The translations under genes and the position numbers were made by a program. Positions 17,866-27,083 of a stretch of 64,000 bases of DNA are shown here, piece after piece. Below the pieces are notes generated by a model. It was given only the letters and a program-made list of their open reading frames with translations, searched no databases and was not told the origin of the DNA. The DNA is from Parvibaculaceae bacterium Mf 1.05b.01 (lineage in GTDB: Bacteria; Pseudomonadota; Alphaproteobacteria; Parvibaculales; Parvibaculaceae). The stretch's first letter is position 1; each line of letters begins with the position of its first letter. The stretch is from the NCBI GenBank assembly GCA_000509225.1, contig BAOK01000001.1, positions 992,001-1,056,000 of the forward strand, written 5' to 3'.

Positions 17866-19116
17866 ATGACTGAGGAATTTCATCGCATCAAACGCTTGCC
17901 ACCGTACGTTTTGGAGGTGGTCAACCGCCTCAAAGCGAAGGCGCGCGCGGAAGGACGAGACATTATCGATTTCGGGATGGGCAATCCCGACATGCCGACA
18001 CCACAGCATATCGTCGACAAGCTGATTGAGACGGTACAGGACCCACGCACCCATCGCTATTCGGCATCCAGAGGCATTCCGGGGCTTCGCAAAGCCCAGG
18101 CTGGATATTATGAGCGTCGGTTCGGGGTGAAGCTCGATCCGGAAACGCAGGTTATTGCGACGCTGGGCTCAAAAGAAGGGCTCGCGAACCTGGCCCAGGC
18201 GATCTCTGCACCGGGTGATGTAATCCTGGTTCCCAATCCGACCTATCCGATCCATGCCTTCGGCTTCATCATCTCCGGTGGGGTGGTTCGTCACCTGCTT
18301 GGCGGTATTGAGCCGGGTGAGGAATATCTGCGGACACTGCATCGCGCCCTCAAACATTCGGTACCTGCACCCTCAGCGCTGGTGCTTAATTATCCAGCAA
18401 ATCCAACGGGTTATGTCGCGGACCTCGAGTTCTACAAAGAGGTCGTAAAAGTCGCGAAGGCACATGATCTGTTCCTGATCTCAGACCTTGCCTACGCTGA
18501 AATCTACTTTGACGACAATCCGCCGCCATCGCTTCTTCAGGTACCTGGTGCGATGGATCTGGCTGTCGAGTTTACGTCGCTATCGAAGACCTTTGCGATG
18601 CCAGGCTGGCGTATGGGCTTTGCGGTGGGGAATGAGCGTCTGATCGGCGCGCTGGCCCGTGTGAAGTCGTATCTCGACTATGGGGCTTTCACACCGATCC
18701 AGGTCGCTGCCACTGCGGCCCTTAATGGACCGACGGATTGCATTGAAGAAATCCGTGAGACCTACAAAACCAGGCGGGACATTCTGATTGATAGTATGGG
18801 TCGCGCTGGCTGGGAAATCCCTATGCCTAAGGCAGGCATGTTTGCCTGGGCACCGATCCCGGAAAAATTCAAACATCTGGGCTCGCTGGCCTTCTCCACG
18901 CTGCTGTTGGAGCATGCTGACATCGCCGTCGCGGCGGGTATTGGCTTTGGCGAATATGGCGACGGGCATGTTCGGATCGGGTTCGTTGAAAACGAGCAGC
19001 GTATCCGTCAGGCAGCCCGAAATGTGAAGAAATTCCTGGAGAATGCGGACAAGATCCTCGCGGACTATGATCCGTCCGGGGGCACTATTGTCCAGTATCC
19101 GGGACAGAAAGCGTAA
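17866..19116 (+). CDS. PLP-dependent aminotransferase (alanine/LL-DAP aminotransferase type)
   Basis: 416 aa class I/II aminotransferase. The order GMGNPDMPTPQHIVD, HRYSASRGIPGLRKA, NPTYPIHAFGFI, NYPANPTGYVAD and the PLP-lysine segment SLSKTFAMPGWRMGF fits the AlaC group, which interconverts glutamate and alanine and is often labelled LL-diaminopimelate aminotransferase. The C-terminal GFGEYGDGHVRIGFVENEQRI is conserved. It lies 2 bases before hom, so the two form an operon. Whether it works in alanine or aspartate-family synthesis cannot be settled by sequence. Confidence 0.9.
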   Translation: MTEEFHRIKRLPPYVLEVVNRLKAKARAEGRDIIDFGMGNPDMPTPQHIVDKLIETVQDPRTHRYSASRGIPGLRKAQAGYYERRFGVKLDPETQVIATLGSKEGLANLAQAISAPGDVILVPNPTYPIHAFGFIISGGVVRHLLGGIEPGEEYLRTLHRALKHSVPAPSALVLNYPANPTGYVADLEFYKEVVKVAKAHDLFLISDLAYAEIYFDDNPPPSLLQVPGAMDLAVEFTSLSKTFAMPGWRMGFAVGNERLIGALARVKSYLDYGAFTPIQVAATAALNGPTDCIEEIRETYKTRRDILIDSMGRAGWEIPMPKAGMFAWAPIPEKFKHLGSLAFSTLLLEHADIAVAAGIGFGEYGDGHVRIGFVENEQRIRQAARNVKKFLENADKILADYDPSGGTIVQYPGQKA

Positions 19117-19118
19117 AA

Positions 19119-20420
19119 ATGACAACACCGCTGCGAATTGGCCTGGCGGGACTGGGCACCGTCGGCGGTGGCGTCGGCAAACAGTTGGAAACTGAGGGCG
19201 CGCGTTTGGCGTCAATTTCCGGTCGAGAGATCGTTGTTTCGGCTATATGCGCCCGTGATCGCTCTAAAGACCGCGGTTTTGATGTGACCGGGGCAACCTG
19301 GTTTGACGATCCGGTCGATATGGCCAAAAACGCTGAGATTGACGTGTTTGTCGAACTTATTGGCGGATCTGACGGATCGGCCAAAAGTGCTGTTGAGGCG
19401 GCTCTGTCTTCCGGCAAGCATGTGGTGACGGCCAACAAGGCGCTGGTTGCCCATCATGGCGCTGCGCTGGCAGCACTGGCTGAAGAAGGCGCCGCCGCGC
19501 TCAATTTCGAAGCGGCTGTGGCCGGCGGCATCCCGATCATCAAGGCGATGCGCGAGGGCCTTCTGGCAAACCAAATCTCGCAGGTTTCCGGCATTTTGAA
19601 CGGAACCTGCAACTACATCCTGACCGAAATGGAAGAAACCGGGGCTGATTTTACAGATGTGCTGGCAGATGCTCAAAAGCTCGGTTACGCGGAGGCAGAT
19701 CCCAGTTTTGACGTTGGGGGGACGGATGCCGCACACAAGCTTGCTATCCTGGCGAGCCTTGCATTCGGGACCGCGGTCGATTTTTCTTCGGTCTATGTTG
19801 AAGGCATAGAGACGATTACCGCGGCTGATATCAAGTTTGCAGCGGAATTTGGATACCGGATCAAGCTGCTGGGCACGGCCGTGCGCAATGAGCAGGGCGC
19901 CATAGAACAGCGGGTTCATCCGGCCCTGGTGGCCCATAGCGCGCCGCTGGCGAGCGTTTCTGGGGTCACCAACGCGGTTTCTGTCCATGGGGGATATGTG
20001 GGCAATGTCGTGCTGACCGGCCCTGGCGCAGGCGAGGGCCCCACTGCATCGGCTGTGGTGGCAGATATTGTGGATATTGCCCGCGGCATCGCATTTCCGC
20101 CGTTTATCCTTCCTCAATCGCAGCTCAAGCCGGCTGAGATTGTGGAAATGAGCGACTATTCAGGTGCCTACTATTTAAGGCTAAAGGCCGCAGATCGAGC
20201 TGGAAGCATGGCAGAAGTGACCAAGGCGCTGGCGGAAGCAGATGTTTCCATCGAACGGATTGTCCAGCGGCCTGATCAGGGGCGCGATGGCGAATGGCTT
20301 CCTGTGGTCCTGATAACCCACGAGACTCGGGAAGCAACTATGCAGCGGGCGCTGGCGCTTCTTTCAGAACATGCAGATGTGGTGAGCGCGCCGGTTGTGA
20401 TCCGCATCCAAGGCAGCTAA
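19119..20420 (+). CDS. hom: Homoserine dehydrogenase
   Basis: Reduces aspartate semialdehyde to homoserine for threonine and methionine; feeds the metY product pathway upstream in the window. 433 aa: NAD(P) motif GLAGLGTVGGGVG, signature ILNGTCNYILTEME, substrate-binding YAEADPSFDVGGTDAAHKL, and a C-terminal ACT domain from about residue 350 (YYLRLKAADRAGSMAEVTKAL) that usually gives threonine feedback. It is coupled to the aminotransferase gene and followed by glpX. Confidence 0.96.
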   Translation: MTTPLRIGLAGLGTVGGGVGKQLETEGARLASISGREIVVSAICARDRSKDRGFDVTGATWFDDPVDMAKNAEIDVFVELIGGSDGSAKSAVEAALSSGKHVVTANKALVAHHGAALAALAEEGAAALNFEAAVAGGIPIIKAMREGLLANQISQVSGILNGTCNYILTEMEETGADFTDVLADAQKLGYAEADPSFDVGGTDAAHKLAILASLAFGTAVDFSSVYVEGIETITAADIKFAAEFGYRIKLLGTAVRNEQGAIEQRVHPALVAHSAPLASVSGVTNAVSVHGGYVGNVVLTGPGAGEGPTASAVVADIVDIARGIAFPPFILPQSQLKPAEIVEMSDYSGAYYLRLKAADRAGSMAEVTKALAEADVSIERIVQRPDQGRDGEWLPVVLITHETREATMQRALALLSEHADVVSAPVVIRIQGS

Positions 20421-20458
20421 AAGCACAAACAAATACACGTGAACCAACGGGGATAAGA

Positions 20459-21445
20459 ATGACTTCGAAAAAAGCCGCCAATCAGGGTTTGAGCCGCACA
20501 TTGGCTCTTGAACTCGCGCGTGTGACTGAGCGTGCAGCGGTGGCTGCGTCCAGGCTTTCGGGCCGGGGTGATGAAAAGGAAGCTGACCAGGCCGCCGTTG
20601 ATGCCATGCGCCAGGAGCTGAATGCACTCCCGATTGAGGGCACGATTGTTATTGGTGAGGGAGAGCGCGACGAAGCGCCGATGCTTTATATCGGTGAGGA
20701 AGTTGGCACTGGCGGACCAAAGGTCGACATTGCGCTTGATCCGCTGGAAGGCACGACGCTTACCGCCAAGAATATGGAAAATGCCCTTGCCGTTGTTGCC
20801 ATGGCAGAGGGCGGCACTTTGTTGCACGCACCAGATGTCTATATGGACAAGATCGCGATCGGCGGTGGCTACCCGGATGGTATCGTTGATCTCGACGCGC
20901 CCGCTGGTGACAATATCAAAGCCCTGGCGCAGGCCAAGGGTGTTGATGTTAGCGAGATTACAGCGTGTGTTCTTGACCGTCCGCGACACGCGAACCTTAT
21001 CGCGGAAATTCGTGGCGTGGGTGCACGCGTGTCCCTGATCTCAGATGGTGACATTGCCGGCGTGATCGCGACGACTGACGCGACGACGGGCATCGACATT
21101 TATATGGGTGTTGGTGGGGCACCGGAGGGCGTGCTCGCTGCAGCGGCGCTTCGCTGCATTGGCGGACAGATGCAGGGACGACTTGTCACCAACAATGAAG
21201 AGCAAAAAGCGCGGGCTGCAAAGATGGGCGTCAAAGATTTTGACGCTAAATATTCCATGATTGAAATGGCGAGCGGCGACGTAATTTTTGCAGCAACCGG
21301 CGTCACCGACGGCTCCATGCTTGATGGGATCAAGGTGACGAAAGAAGGTGTGTCGACCCATACGATCGTGATGCGCTCGTCGACGGGAACTGTGCGTCGC
21401 ATTCGTGCATTTCACAGAGCAGATTCAAAATTCGAAAACCACTGA
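20459..21445 (+). CDS. glpX: Class II fructose-1,6-bisphosphatase
   Basis: Gluconeogenic phosphatase that opposes glycolysis. 328 aa from ATG 20459; the frame opens earlier inside hom but GGGGATAAG before 20459 and family alignment (LARVTERAAVAASRLSGRGDE) fix the start. Metal and substrate motifs: IVIGEGERDEAPMLYIGEE, DIALDPLEGTT and the C-terminal ATGVTDGSMLDGIK. It lies between hom and recJ, a conserved alphaproteobacterial order with no obvious pathway logic. Confidence 0.95.
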   Translation: MTSKKAANQGLSRTLALELARVTERAAVAASRLSGRGDEKEADQAAVDAMRQELNALPIEGTIVIGEGERDEAPMLYIGEEVGTGGPKVDIALDPLEGTTLTAKNMENALAVVAMAEGGTLLHAPDVYMDKIAIGGGYPDGIVDLDAPAGDNIKALAQAKGVDVSEITACVLDRPRHANLIAEIRGVGARVSLISDGDIAGVIATTDATTGIDIYMGVGGAPEGVLAAAALRCIGGQMQGRLVTNNEEQKARAAKMGVKDFDAKYSMIEMASGDVIFAATGVTDGSMLDGIKVTKEGVSTHTIVMRSSTGTVRRIRAFHRADSKFENH

Positions 21446-21475
21446 GTGCGGTGTTGGCACGCTTTAGGAGGCTGA

Positions 21476-23275
21476 TTGGAGTACGAGCCGGATAGCGGGT
21501 TCTTGGGTGTCGGGAGGTCATTGACCAGCCGTCGTTGGATCCCTCGGCTTGAAAATGATCGGCTGGCCCTGCAGCTCGCGCAGCAGGCGGATGTTCCTGA
21601 GCTTCTCGCACGTGTTCTTGTGGCCCGTGGCGTTACTGCAGACGCCTGCGAACAACATCTCAATCCGACTCTGCGATCTTACCTGCCAGACCCGTCCATT
21701 GTTGAAGATATGGACAAGGCTGCTGAACGCATCACCAAGGCGATTGTTGATGGTGAGCAGGTGGCCGTCTTTGGCGATTATGACGTTGATGGTGCTACTT
21801 CATCGGCGCTTCTGAAGCTCTATTTTGAAGCGATTGGTGCCCCATTGCGGATCTACATCCCCGACCGCATTAAGGAGGGCTATGGCCCGAACGCACCTGC
21901 CTTCCTCAAGCTCAAAGACCTAGGGGCGTCGCTCATCATCACTGTTGATTGCGGTACTATGGCGCATAAACCTCTTGGTATTGCCAAGGAACGCGGGCTC
22001 GATGTGGTTGTTGTTGATCACCATCAGGCTGAACCCTTGTTACCGCCAGCTGTTGCCGTGGTGAACCCCAACCGGCTGGATGACACGAGCGGTCTCGGTC
22101 AGCTTGCTGCGGTTGGTGTGACCTTTCTGCTGTTGATTGCTCTTAACCGAACGCTGCGCTCTGCGGGATGGTTTGAGGGGGATCGCGAAGAGCCCGACCT
22201 CCTGGACATGCTCGATATTGCTGCCCTTGGCACAGTTTGTGATGTGGTGCCGTTGACGGGCCTCAACCGCGCGATTGTGACTCAAGGCCTGAAAGTCATG
22301 GGCTCACGAAAAAATATGGGCCTTGCTGCTCTGGGTGATGTGGCAAAGATGGACGGTGCGCCCGGCACCTATCACGCGGGCTTTCTGCTCGGTCCACGCG
22401 TGAATGCAGGTGGACGTGTTGGCCGCGCTGATCTTGGCGCGCGCCTGCTTACAACGCATGACGCCGCTGAAGCCCATGAGATCGCGCTTGCCCTCGACAC
22501 ATATAACCGTGAGCGCCAGGCGATTGAAGCAATGGTGTTGGAGCAAGCAATCGAACAGGTAGATGCTGCGCTTGCTCATTCGCGTGCCAATCAGCCGCCG
22601 CCCCTTATCATTGCGTCGGGAACGGGATGGCATCCTGGTGTCATTGGGATCGTGGCGAGCCGAATAAAAGACAAATATGATCGCCCTACCTTTGTTGTCG
22701 CGATTGATGGCAAAGGTGAAGGGAAAGGGTCGGGAAGGTCTGTCCCTGGTGTTGACCTCGGGCGCGCGGTCACAGCAGCTCTTGAGGCGGGGCTTCTGGT
22801 CAATGGCGGCGGCCATGCCATGGCAGCTGGTCTTACGGTTCGGGAAGGCAAGCTGGATGAGCTTCATGAGTTTCTGAACGGGCGCATTGCATCGGACGTG
22901 ATGGCGGCTGGCGAAGAAAGGCAGTTGAAGCTCGATGGCGCGCTGACAACAGATGCAGCATCGCGTGAGATGTTTGAGATGCTCGAAAAGGCGGGGCCCT
23001 ATGGCGCTGGCAACCCGGAACCGCGATTTGCTGTGCCGAGGGTGCGGATTGTGCGGGCTGACCGGGTCGGACAGAATCATGTGCGCTGTATCCTGGCAGG
23101 GGACGAGGGCGGACGATTGAAGGGAATCGCCTTTAGAGCGGCTGATTCAGAGCTTGGAGAGAGCCTTTTGAACAGCGGCGGGGCTGTTTTCCATGTCGCG
23201 GGACGCCTCCGGGCGGATGATTGGCAGGGACGAAGAGGAGTCCAGTTGCAAATTGATGACGCTGCCCGGCTCTGA
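21476..23275 (+). CDS. recJ: Single-stranded-DNA-specific exonuclease RecJ
   Basis: 5'-3' exonuclease for RecF-pathway recombination and repair. 599 aa starting at TTG 21476 directly after TAGGAGG. The N-terminal FLGVGRSLTSRRW is typical. DHH-family motifs are VFGDYDVDGATSSALL, TVDCGT and VVDHHQAE; the DHHA1 part includes GRSVPGVDLGRAV and NGGGHAMAAGLTV; a C-terminal OB-like region follows GNPEPRFAVPRV. All catalytic motifs are present. Confidence 0.96.
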   Translation: MEYEPDSGFLGVGRSLTSRRWIPRLENDRLALQLAQQADVPELLARVLVARGVTADACEQHLNPTLRSYLPDPSIVEDMDKAAERITKAIVDGEQVAVFGDYDVDGATSSALLKLYFEAIGAPLRIYIPDRIKEGYGPNAPAFLKLKDLGASLIITVDCGTMAHKPLGIAKERGLDVVVVDHHQAEPLLPPAVAVVNPNRLDDTSGLGQLAAVGVTFLLLIALNRTLRSAGWFEGDREEPDLLDMLDIAALGTVCDVVPLTGLNRAIVTQGLKVMGSRKNMGLAALGDVAKMDGAPGTYHAGFLLGPRVNAGGRVGRADLGARLLTTHDAAEAHEIALALDTYNRERQAIEAMVLEQAIEQVDAALAHSRANQPPPLIIASGTGWHPGVIGIVASRIKDKYDRPTFVVAIDGKGEGKGSGRSVPGVDLGRAVTAALEAGLLVNGGGHAMAAGLTVREGKLDELHEFLNGRIASDVMAAGEERQLKLDGALTTDAASREMFEMLEKAGPYGAGNPEPRFAVPRVRIVRADRVGQNHVRCILAGDEGGRLKGIAFRAADSELGESLLNSGGAVFHVAGRLRADDWQGRRGVQLQIDDAARL

Positions 23276-23360
23276 TCTCAAAAACCCCAGAAAATCGACA
23301 AAAATCAGCGGATTAGGCACTTGCATTCCCGAAGGTGACCCATTATTAAAGCCGCACTGC

Positions 23361-23435
23361 GCGCCCTTCGTCTATCGGTTAGGACGCCAGGTTTTCAACC
23401 TGGAAAGAGGGGTTCGATTCCCCTAGGGCGTACCA
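23361..23435 (+). tRNA. tRNA-Glu (anticodon TTC)
   Basis: 75-base cloverleaf. The acceptor arm GCGCCCT pairs with AGGGCGT, including a terminal G-T pair common in this tRNA. The anticodon stem CCAGG/CCTGG holds loop TTTTCAA with anticodon TTC. The T arm has GGTTCGATTCC, and CCA is encoded. Confidence 0.96.
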
Positions 23436-23524
23436 GTTTTCCTCTCATTCATTGATATGCTGCAGCTGGCCTGAGATGGCCTGATCTGCGACACTTGCCC
23501 CATAAAACCAATGGGAGAGGTGTG

Positions 23525-23932
23525 ATGAAGGTAGAAGGTGGATGCTATTGCGGCGAGTTGCGCTATGAGGTCGAAGGTGACGCCCTTTTTAAGGCTCAGT
23601 GTCACTGCCGGGAATGCCAATATATTTCAGGTGGGTCGCCCAATGTGACCATGGGCATGCCTGAGGGCACGTTCAAATACACGAAGGGTGCGCCAAAGGC
23701 TTTCAAACGCACAGATATCGACCCTTCTGTCACACGTGAGTTTTGCGGCAATTGCGGCACGAGCATGCTGTCACGGGCCCCTGGCGCCCCCGGACTTGTT
23801 TTGCTGAAGGTTGGATCGATGGATGATCCCAAGCAGTTTGAGGGTCCTCAGGTTGCCATTTACACCTGTGATGCTCAGGACTTCCACATGATCCCTGAGG
23901 GCGTTGCGTCCTTCGACAAGCTGCCTGGCTAG
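23525..23932 (+). CDS. GFA family (glutathione-dependent formaldehyde-activating enzyme/CENP-V fold) protein
   Basis: 135 aa zinc protein. Metal-binding cysteines are visible in GGCYCGELRYEVEG, QCHCRECQ and FCGNCGTSM. Members such as Gfa were proposed to condense glutathione with formaldehyde, but most GFA-domain proteins have no known reaction, so the name marks only the fold. Start ATG 23525 follows GGGAGAGG; an upstream start is not supported. Monocistronic, convergent with yceI. Confidence 0.88.
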   Translation: MKVEGGCYCGELRYEVEGDALFKAQCHCRECQYISGGSPNVTMGMPEGTFKYTKGAPKAFKRTDIDPSVTREFCGNCGTSMLSRAPGAPGLVLLKVGSMDDPKQFEGPQVAIYTCDAQDFHMIPEGVASFDKLPG

Positions 23933-23953
23933 AAGACAGGCCTCCTTCCAAAG

Positions 23954-24490
23954 TTAGCGGGTGGCAACCAATTCAAATGTGATTGCCACCTCGTTACCGA
24001 CCATGGGGCTAAGCGGACCGGTTCCGATGCCGTAGTCGGTCCGGTCAACGGTCAGGCTGCCTGCTGCTGTCGCTTGGTCGCCGTCAATATCGAGGCTGAA
24101 GGGAAGTGTCACGGGTAGGGAGGTTCCCTTAATCGTCAGCGTTCCTTCGGCCATGTAGCCTGCATCTGTCTTTGTCACGGTTGATGAGAGGAAGCTTGCG
24201 GTCGGATGGGTGGCCACGTCGAACCAATCAGCACCCGGCAACGCGCCGTCCCTCTCAGCGGACCCGCTGTTTGCACTGGCTGTAATGATCTCAACGCTAA
24301 TCGACGCATCTTCCAGGTTGTTTGGATCCAGGGTGATTGCGCTGGAAAAGTCTGCGAATGATCCTTGAAAGAGTGCGCCTGCCTGTGTGCCTTCGAATGT
24401 GAGCTGGCTGTTATCAGCGTTCATTGTCCAATCACTGGCAAAGGCATTTGAGGTCAATAGAAGCAAGAAGGCGAGACTACGAAACACCAT
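23954..24490 (-). CDS. YceI family periplasmic protein
   Basis: 178 aa with a Sec signal peptide (MVFRSLAFLLLLTSNAFA) and a lipocalin-like YceI domain, which binds isoprenoid-type lipids in characterised members. Marks: DNSQLTFEGTQAGALFQGSF, WFDVATHPTASFLSSTV and TVDRTDYGIGTGPLSPMVGNEVAITFEL. AAGGA 5 bases upstream supports ATG 24490. It lies downstream of a cytochrome b561 gene with a 49-base gap; the b561-yceI pair is recurrent, and a link with quinone or isoprenoid redox chemistry is plausible but unproved. Confidence 0.9.
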   Translation of the reverse strand: MVFRSLAFLLLLTSNAFASDWTMNADNSQLTFEGTQAGALFQGSFADFSSAITLDPNNLEDASISVEIITASANSGSAERDGALPGADWFDVATHPTASFLSSTVTKTDAGYMAEGTLTIKGTSLPVTLPFSLDIDGDQATAAGSLTVDRTDYGIGTGPLSPMVGNEVAITFELVATR

Positions 24491-24539
24491 GAACTGTCCT
24501 TTGGCGTCAGAGAAATGGATCGCGGGTTTTGGTCCCATA

Positions 24540-25112
24540 CTAGGAACCCCAGGGGAGCATGCGGCGCAAGATGTCATCCTTCAAAATGAAGTGATGACGG
24601 AGGGCCGCCGCGGCGTGTAGCAACACAGCTGCACCGGCAGACCAGGCAAGGAGCCAATGCCCCCATTCGCCGACCGCCAACCATTGATCCTTGTCCGGAT
24701 CGGTTGCGATGAAACCGATATGTGGGAGTGGAAGGGTGTCAAACACCAGGGTTGGAATGTTGATCGGTGAGGCTGACACAATGATCCAGCCGGTGAGCGG
24801 CATTGCCACGAGAATTGTGTAAAGCCCCAGATGGGTGAGCGAGGCTGCGGTCTTCTCCCACCAGGCCATGCTCTCGGGAAGGGGAGGCGGTGCATCAATG
24901 AACCGCCAGACGAGGCGTAACATCACAATGGCAAACACAGAAATGCCAAAGGACTTGTGGAGCTGATACAGGGGAAAAAGATTGGGGTCGGAGAGTTCCA
25001 GGTTGCTCATATAGATGCCAAGCCCCAGATTGCCCAAAAAGAACAGGGCGACCACCCAATGAAAGCCTGCAGCGATGAGACCGTAGCGCGTTTTGGTGTT
25101 TTGCCAATCCAT
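24540..25112 (-). CDS. Cytochrome b561 family protein
   Basis: 190 aa di-haem membrane protein of the CybB type with four membrane helices. Haem-ligand histidines are expected in AAGFHWVVALFF, YQLHKSFGIS, SLTHLGLYTILV and AVLLHAAAALRHHF. The C-terminal KDDILRRMLPW is typical. Such proteins shuttle electrons between quinol and periplasmic acceptors, in some cases superoxide. ATG 25112 is used because the extension from 25190 overlaps the upstream gene. It lies 7 bases after that gene and before yceI, so the three may form an operon. Confidence 0.9.
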   Translation of the reverse strand: MDWQNTKTRYGLIAAGFHWVVALFFLGNLGLGIYMSNLELSDPNLFPLYQLHKSFGISVFAIVMLRLVWRFIDAPPPLPESMAWWEKTAASLTHLGLYTILVAMPLTGWIIVSASPINIPTLVFDTLPLPHIGFIATDPDKDQWLAVGEWGHWLLAWSAGAAVLLHAAAALRHHFILKDDILRRMLPWGS

Positions 25113-25119
25113 GACGGGG

Positions 25120-25788
25120 TTATCGCTGACCCTGGACGCCCGGCGGTGCCCAATAGGTGGGGGTCCAGTTCCGAGCCAGCTCCTTGCCATCCAGATAATC
25201 TGTCCGGTTGATGGTGTTTCTCAGGTGCGCTCGAAGGCCATCGTTCTGATCGATAGCGCCGAGCGTCAAGCGAAGTGGATTGACGTCATACAGGCGTAGC
25301 CATTTTCCAATCTCCACCGGGTCTTTGTTGGGGCCGATGTTTGCGGCGTACAGAGCCAGCAAAGTGCGCTGCGCCTGGAAGTGCCCGGCATTGGCCGCGC
25401 GCATTACCCATGTGCGGCCTTGCTGAAACTTCTCATTGCCGCTGACCTGCTCAGCGTTGAATTCTGTTCCGCTTTCGGTCGGCAACCCACCCATCGACAT
25501 GAGGCACAGGCCGTAGGCGTGTTGAGCTGATTCATAGCCACGACCATTGCGTGCAAGTGGACGCAAACGCTCGATGGCCGCTTCGCAGTCGCCTTCGTTT
25601 TTCAGTTCAAAGCCTTCCCAATAGGCAGCCTGGGGGTCTTGATAATTATAGCGCTCCCGGACATCGTAATGGGGAGATGTTCGGGGGTTTTCCTGGCCAT
25701 TCGCGAGGGCTGGGGGCACGGGAAGGACACTGGTGAACAAGGCACTAGACAGACAAAGGCAAAACGCGGCCGGGACAAAAGTTTTCAT
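25120..25788 (-). CDS. Exported protein with Sel1-like helical features, function unknown
   Basis: 222 aa. A signal peptide (about residues 1-29, ending ALA-NGQ) is followed by helical segments resembling degenerate Sel1/TPR units: AAYWEGFELKNEGDCEAAIERLRPLA, SAQHAYGLCLMSMGG and TWVMRAANAGHFQAQRTLLALYAAN. A pair of Cys (GDCEA and GLCLM) might form a disulfide in the periplasm. The first gene of a putative operon with cytochrome b561 and yceI, it may scaffold that redox pair, but this is only context. Confidence 0.68.
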   Translation of the reverse strand: MKTFVPAAFCLCLSSALFTSVLPVPPALANGQENPRTSPHYDVRERYNYQDPQAAYWEGFELKNEGDCEAAIERLRPLARNGRGYESAQHAYGLCLMSMGGLPTESGTEFNAEQVSGNEKFQQGRTWVMRAANAGHFQAQRTLLALYAANIGPNKDPVEIGKWLRLYDVNPLRLTLGAIDQNDGLRAHLRNTINRTDYLDGKELARNWTPTYWAPPGVQGQR

Positions 25789-25843
25789 GGGAAAACCGTA
25801 TCCTGACCGCGCTTCAGTTTCAATCGATCGCAGGCGCTGAAAT

Positions 25844-26452
25844 TCAGCGGTAGTGGATCAGATAGCGGCTGCCGGAGACCACATATCCTTCACCGTGCCT
25901 GTTGTAGCACATGGTGCCCCCAACCTTTGCCGGGCGCCCGTGCCACTGCCCGCGTTTGTAGACGGGGTGGCAGGCTCTGCTGTTTGTGTGCCGGTAGCTG
26001 TGGCGGTTGTTATAGCCGCCATCTGAATAGCTATAGTGCCCACGTGAATGGCCGCCATAATAATTCTGCCGGTGATGACGTCTGGGGGCATGATATGGAC
26101 GGTGATGCTGGCGATAGCGCTGATGATGGGCGCGGGGATACCCGTAGCCGCTGCTCCATCCAATCAGGCCCCCAACAAGAGCGCCGGCAATAAAGGCTCC
26201 TGCGCGGTCGCCGCGGTGACGCCGGTGACCACCGTGATGTCCGCCGCCATGCCGTCCGCCTCGATAGTGGCGCCCATGACCACCTCTATGACTGCGGCCA
26301 TGGTGGCCTCGCCTGTCGCGTATGTGATGCAGGTTGCTGTTTGGTGTCAGGTTGCCCGCGCCCACAGGTCCTGCCGCCGCTGCTGGAGCGGACAGGCTGG
26401 CCATAGACCCGACAACCAGACAGGCACTGAGTGCCAGTCGTGCGAGTATCAT
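25844..26452 (-). CDS. Histidine-rich exported protein with glycine-zipper segment
   Basis: 202 aa from ATG 26452, preceded by GGGAGAAGGAA. A signal peptide (MILARLALSACLVVGSMASLSAPAAAA) leads to a region extremely rich in His, Gly and Arg (HRGGHGRHYRGGRHGGG and similar), broken by a glycine-zipper GAFIAGALVGGLIGWSSG, then a second His/Tyr-rich part. The C-terminal 45 residues are different in style: RACHPVYKRGQW...VGGTMCYNRHGEGYVVSGSRYL, with two Cys. The zipper may associate with the outer membrane and the His clusters may bind metal; neither is shown. Confidence 0.7.
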   Translation of the reverse strand: MILARLALSACLVVGSMASLSAPAAAAGPVGAGNLTPNSNLHHIRDRRGHHGRSHRGGHGRHYRGGRHGGGHHGGHRRHRGDRAGAFIAGALVGGLIGWSSGYGYPRAHHQRYRQHHRPYHAPRRHHRQNYYGGHSRGHYSYSDGGYNNRHSYRHTNSRACHPVYKRGQWHGRPAKVGGTMCYNRHGEGYVVSGSRYLIHYR

Positions 26453-26574
26453 TTCCTTCTCCCGATTCATTTGCCCACTTGGGGACCGGCCTGCAATTGA
26501 CCGGTGTCACATCCTCAAGGAGAAGGTGGTCTTTGGGGTTTGAACGCTAGATGAACAGTCTGTTCAGGTTCGTT

Positions 26575-26994
26575 CTACCAGTGGCCGGTGTTCTCCATGG
26601 ATGCCCAGGGCTCCTGGGCAGGGAGCGGTTGGCCTTCCTGAAGAAGTTCAATGGAAATGTTGTCCGGAGAGCGCACAAACGCCATTCGACCATCGCGAGG
26701 TGGACGGTTGATGGTGATTCCCGCGTCTGCCAGTTTCTGACAGGTCGCGTAAATGTCATCGACCCGGTAGGCCAAATGCCCGAAATTCCGTCCTTCATCC
26801 AGCTCTTCGGGGTCCCAATTGTAGGTCAATTCGACCTGAGCTTCCTCCTGGCCTTCTGGAGCCAGGAAGACGAGGGTGAAGCGACCTTCTTCTACGTCAA
26901 ATCGCCCGACATTCTTTAGACCCAAATGGGTGCAGTAAAACTCAAGTGACGCTTCAAGATCCGTCACGCGGACCATGGTGTGCAAATAGCGCAT
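26575..26994 (-). CDS. VOC family protein, lactoylglutathione lyase-like
   Basis: 139 aa single glyoxalase I module. MRYLHTMVRVTDLEASLEFY, YCTHLGLKNVGR, the metal-ligand Glu in AQVELTYNWD, NFGHLAYRVDDI and the closing SPDNISIELLQEG all fit GloA. Compared with E. coli GloA, the expected metal-binding His and Glu are in place, so detoxification of methylglyoxal with glutathione is likely. Start ATG 26994 is chosen by family alignment; the frame extends further upstream without homology. Divergent from the sirtuin gene, 89 bases apart. Confidence 0.87.
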   Translation of the reverse strand: MRYLHTMVRVTDLEASLEFYCTHLGLKNVGRFDVEEGRFTLVFLAPEGQEEAQVELTYNWDPEELDEGRNFGHLAYRVDDIYATCQKLADAGITINRPPRDGRMAFVRSPDNISIELLQEGQPLPAQEPWASMENTGHW

Positions 26995-27083
26995 GCGTAG
27001 TTTGCCTATCCTTCTGGGGTTCGTTTTGCGTATCATTTCCCGAACAGACCACGAGGTCAAAGACAACTGTCAGGGAGTGGGGG

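Noticed and set aside
20294-20458. 55-residue extension of GlpX into hom
   Set aside because: It is out-of-frame hom sequence; the family start and the GGGGATAAG site put the start at 20459.
25900-26300. Repetitive GGC/CAC-rich DNA as a CRISPR or minisatellite array
   Set aside because: The repetition is irregular and explained by His/Gly/Arg codons of the exported protein; there are no constant repeats with unique spacers.
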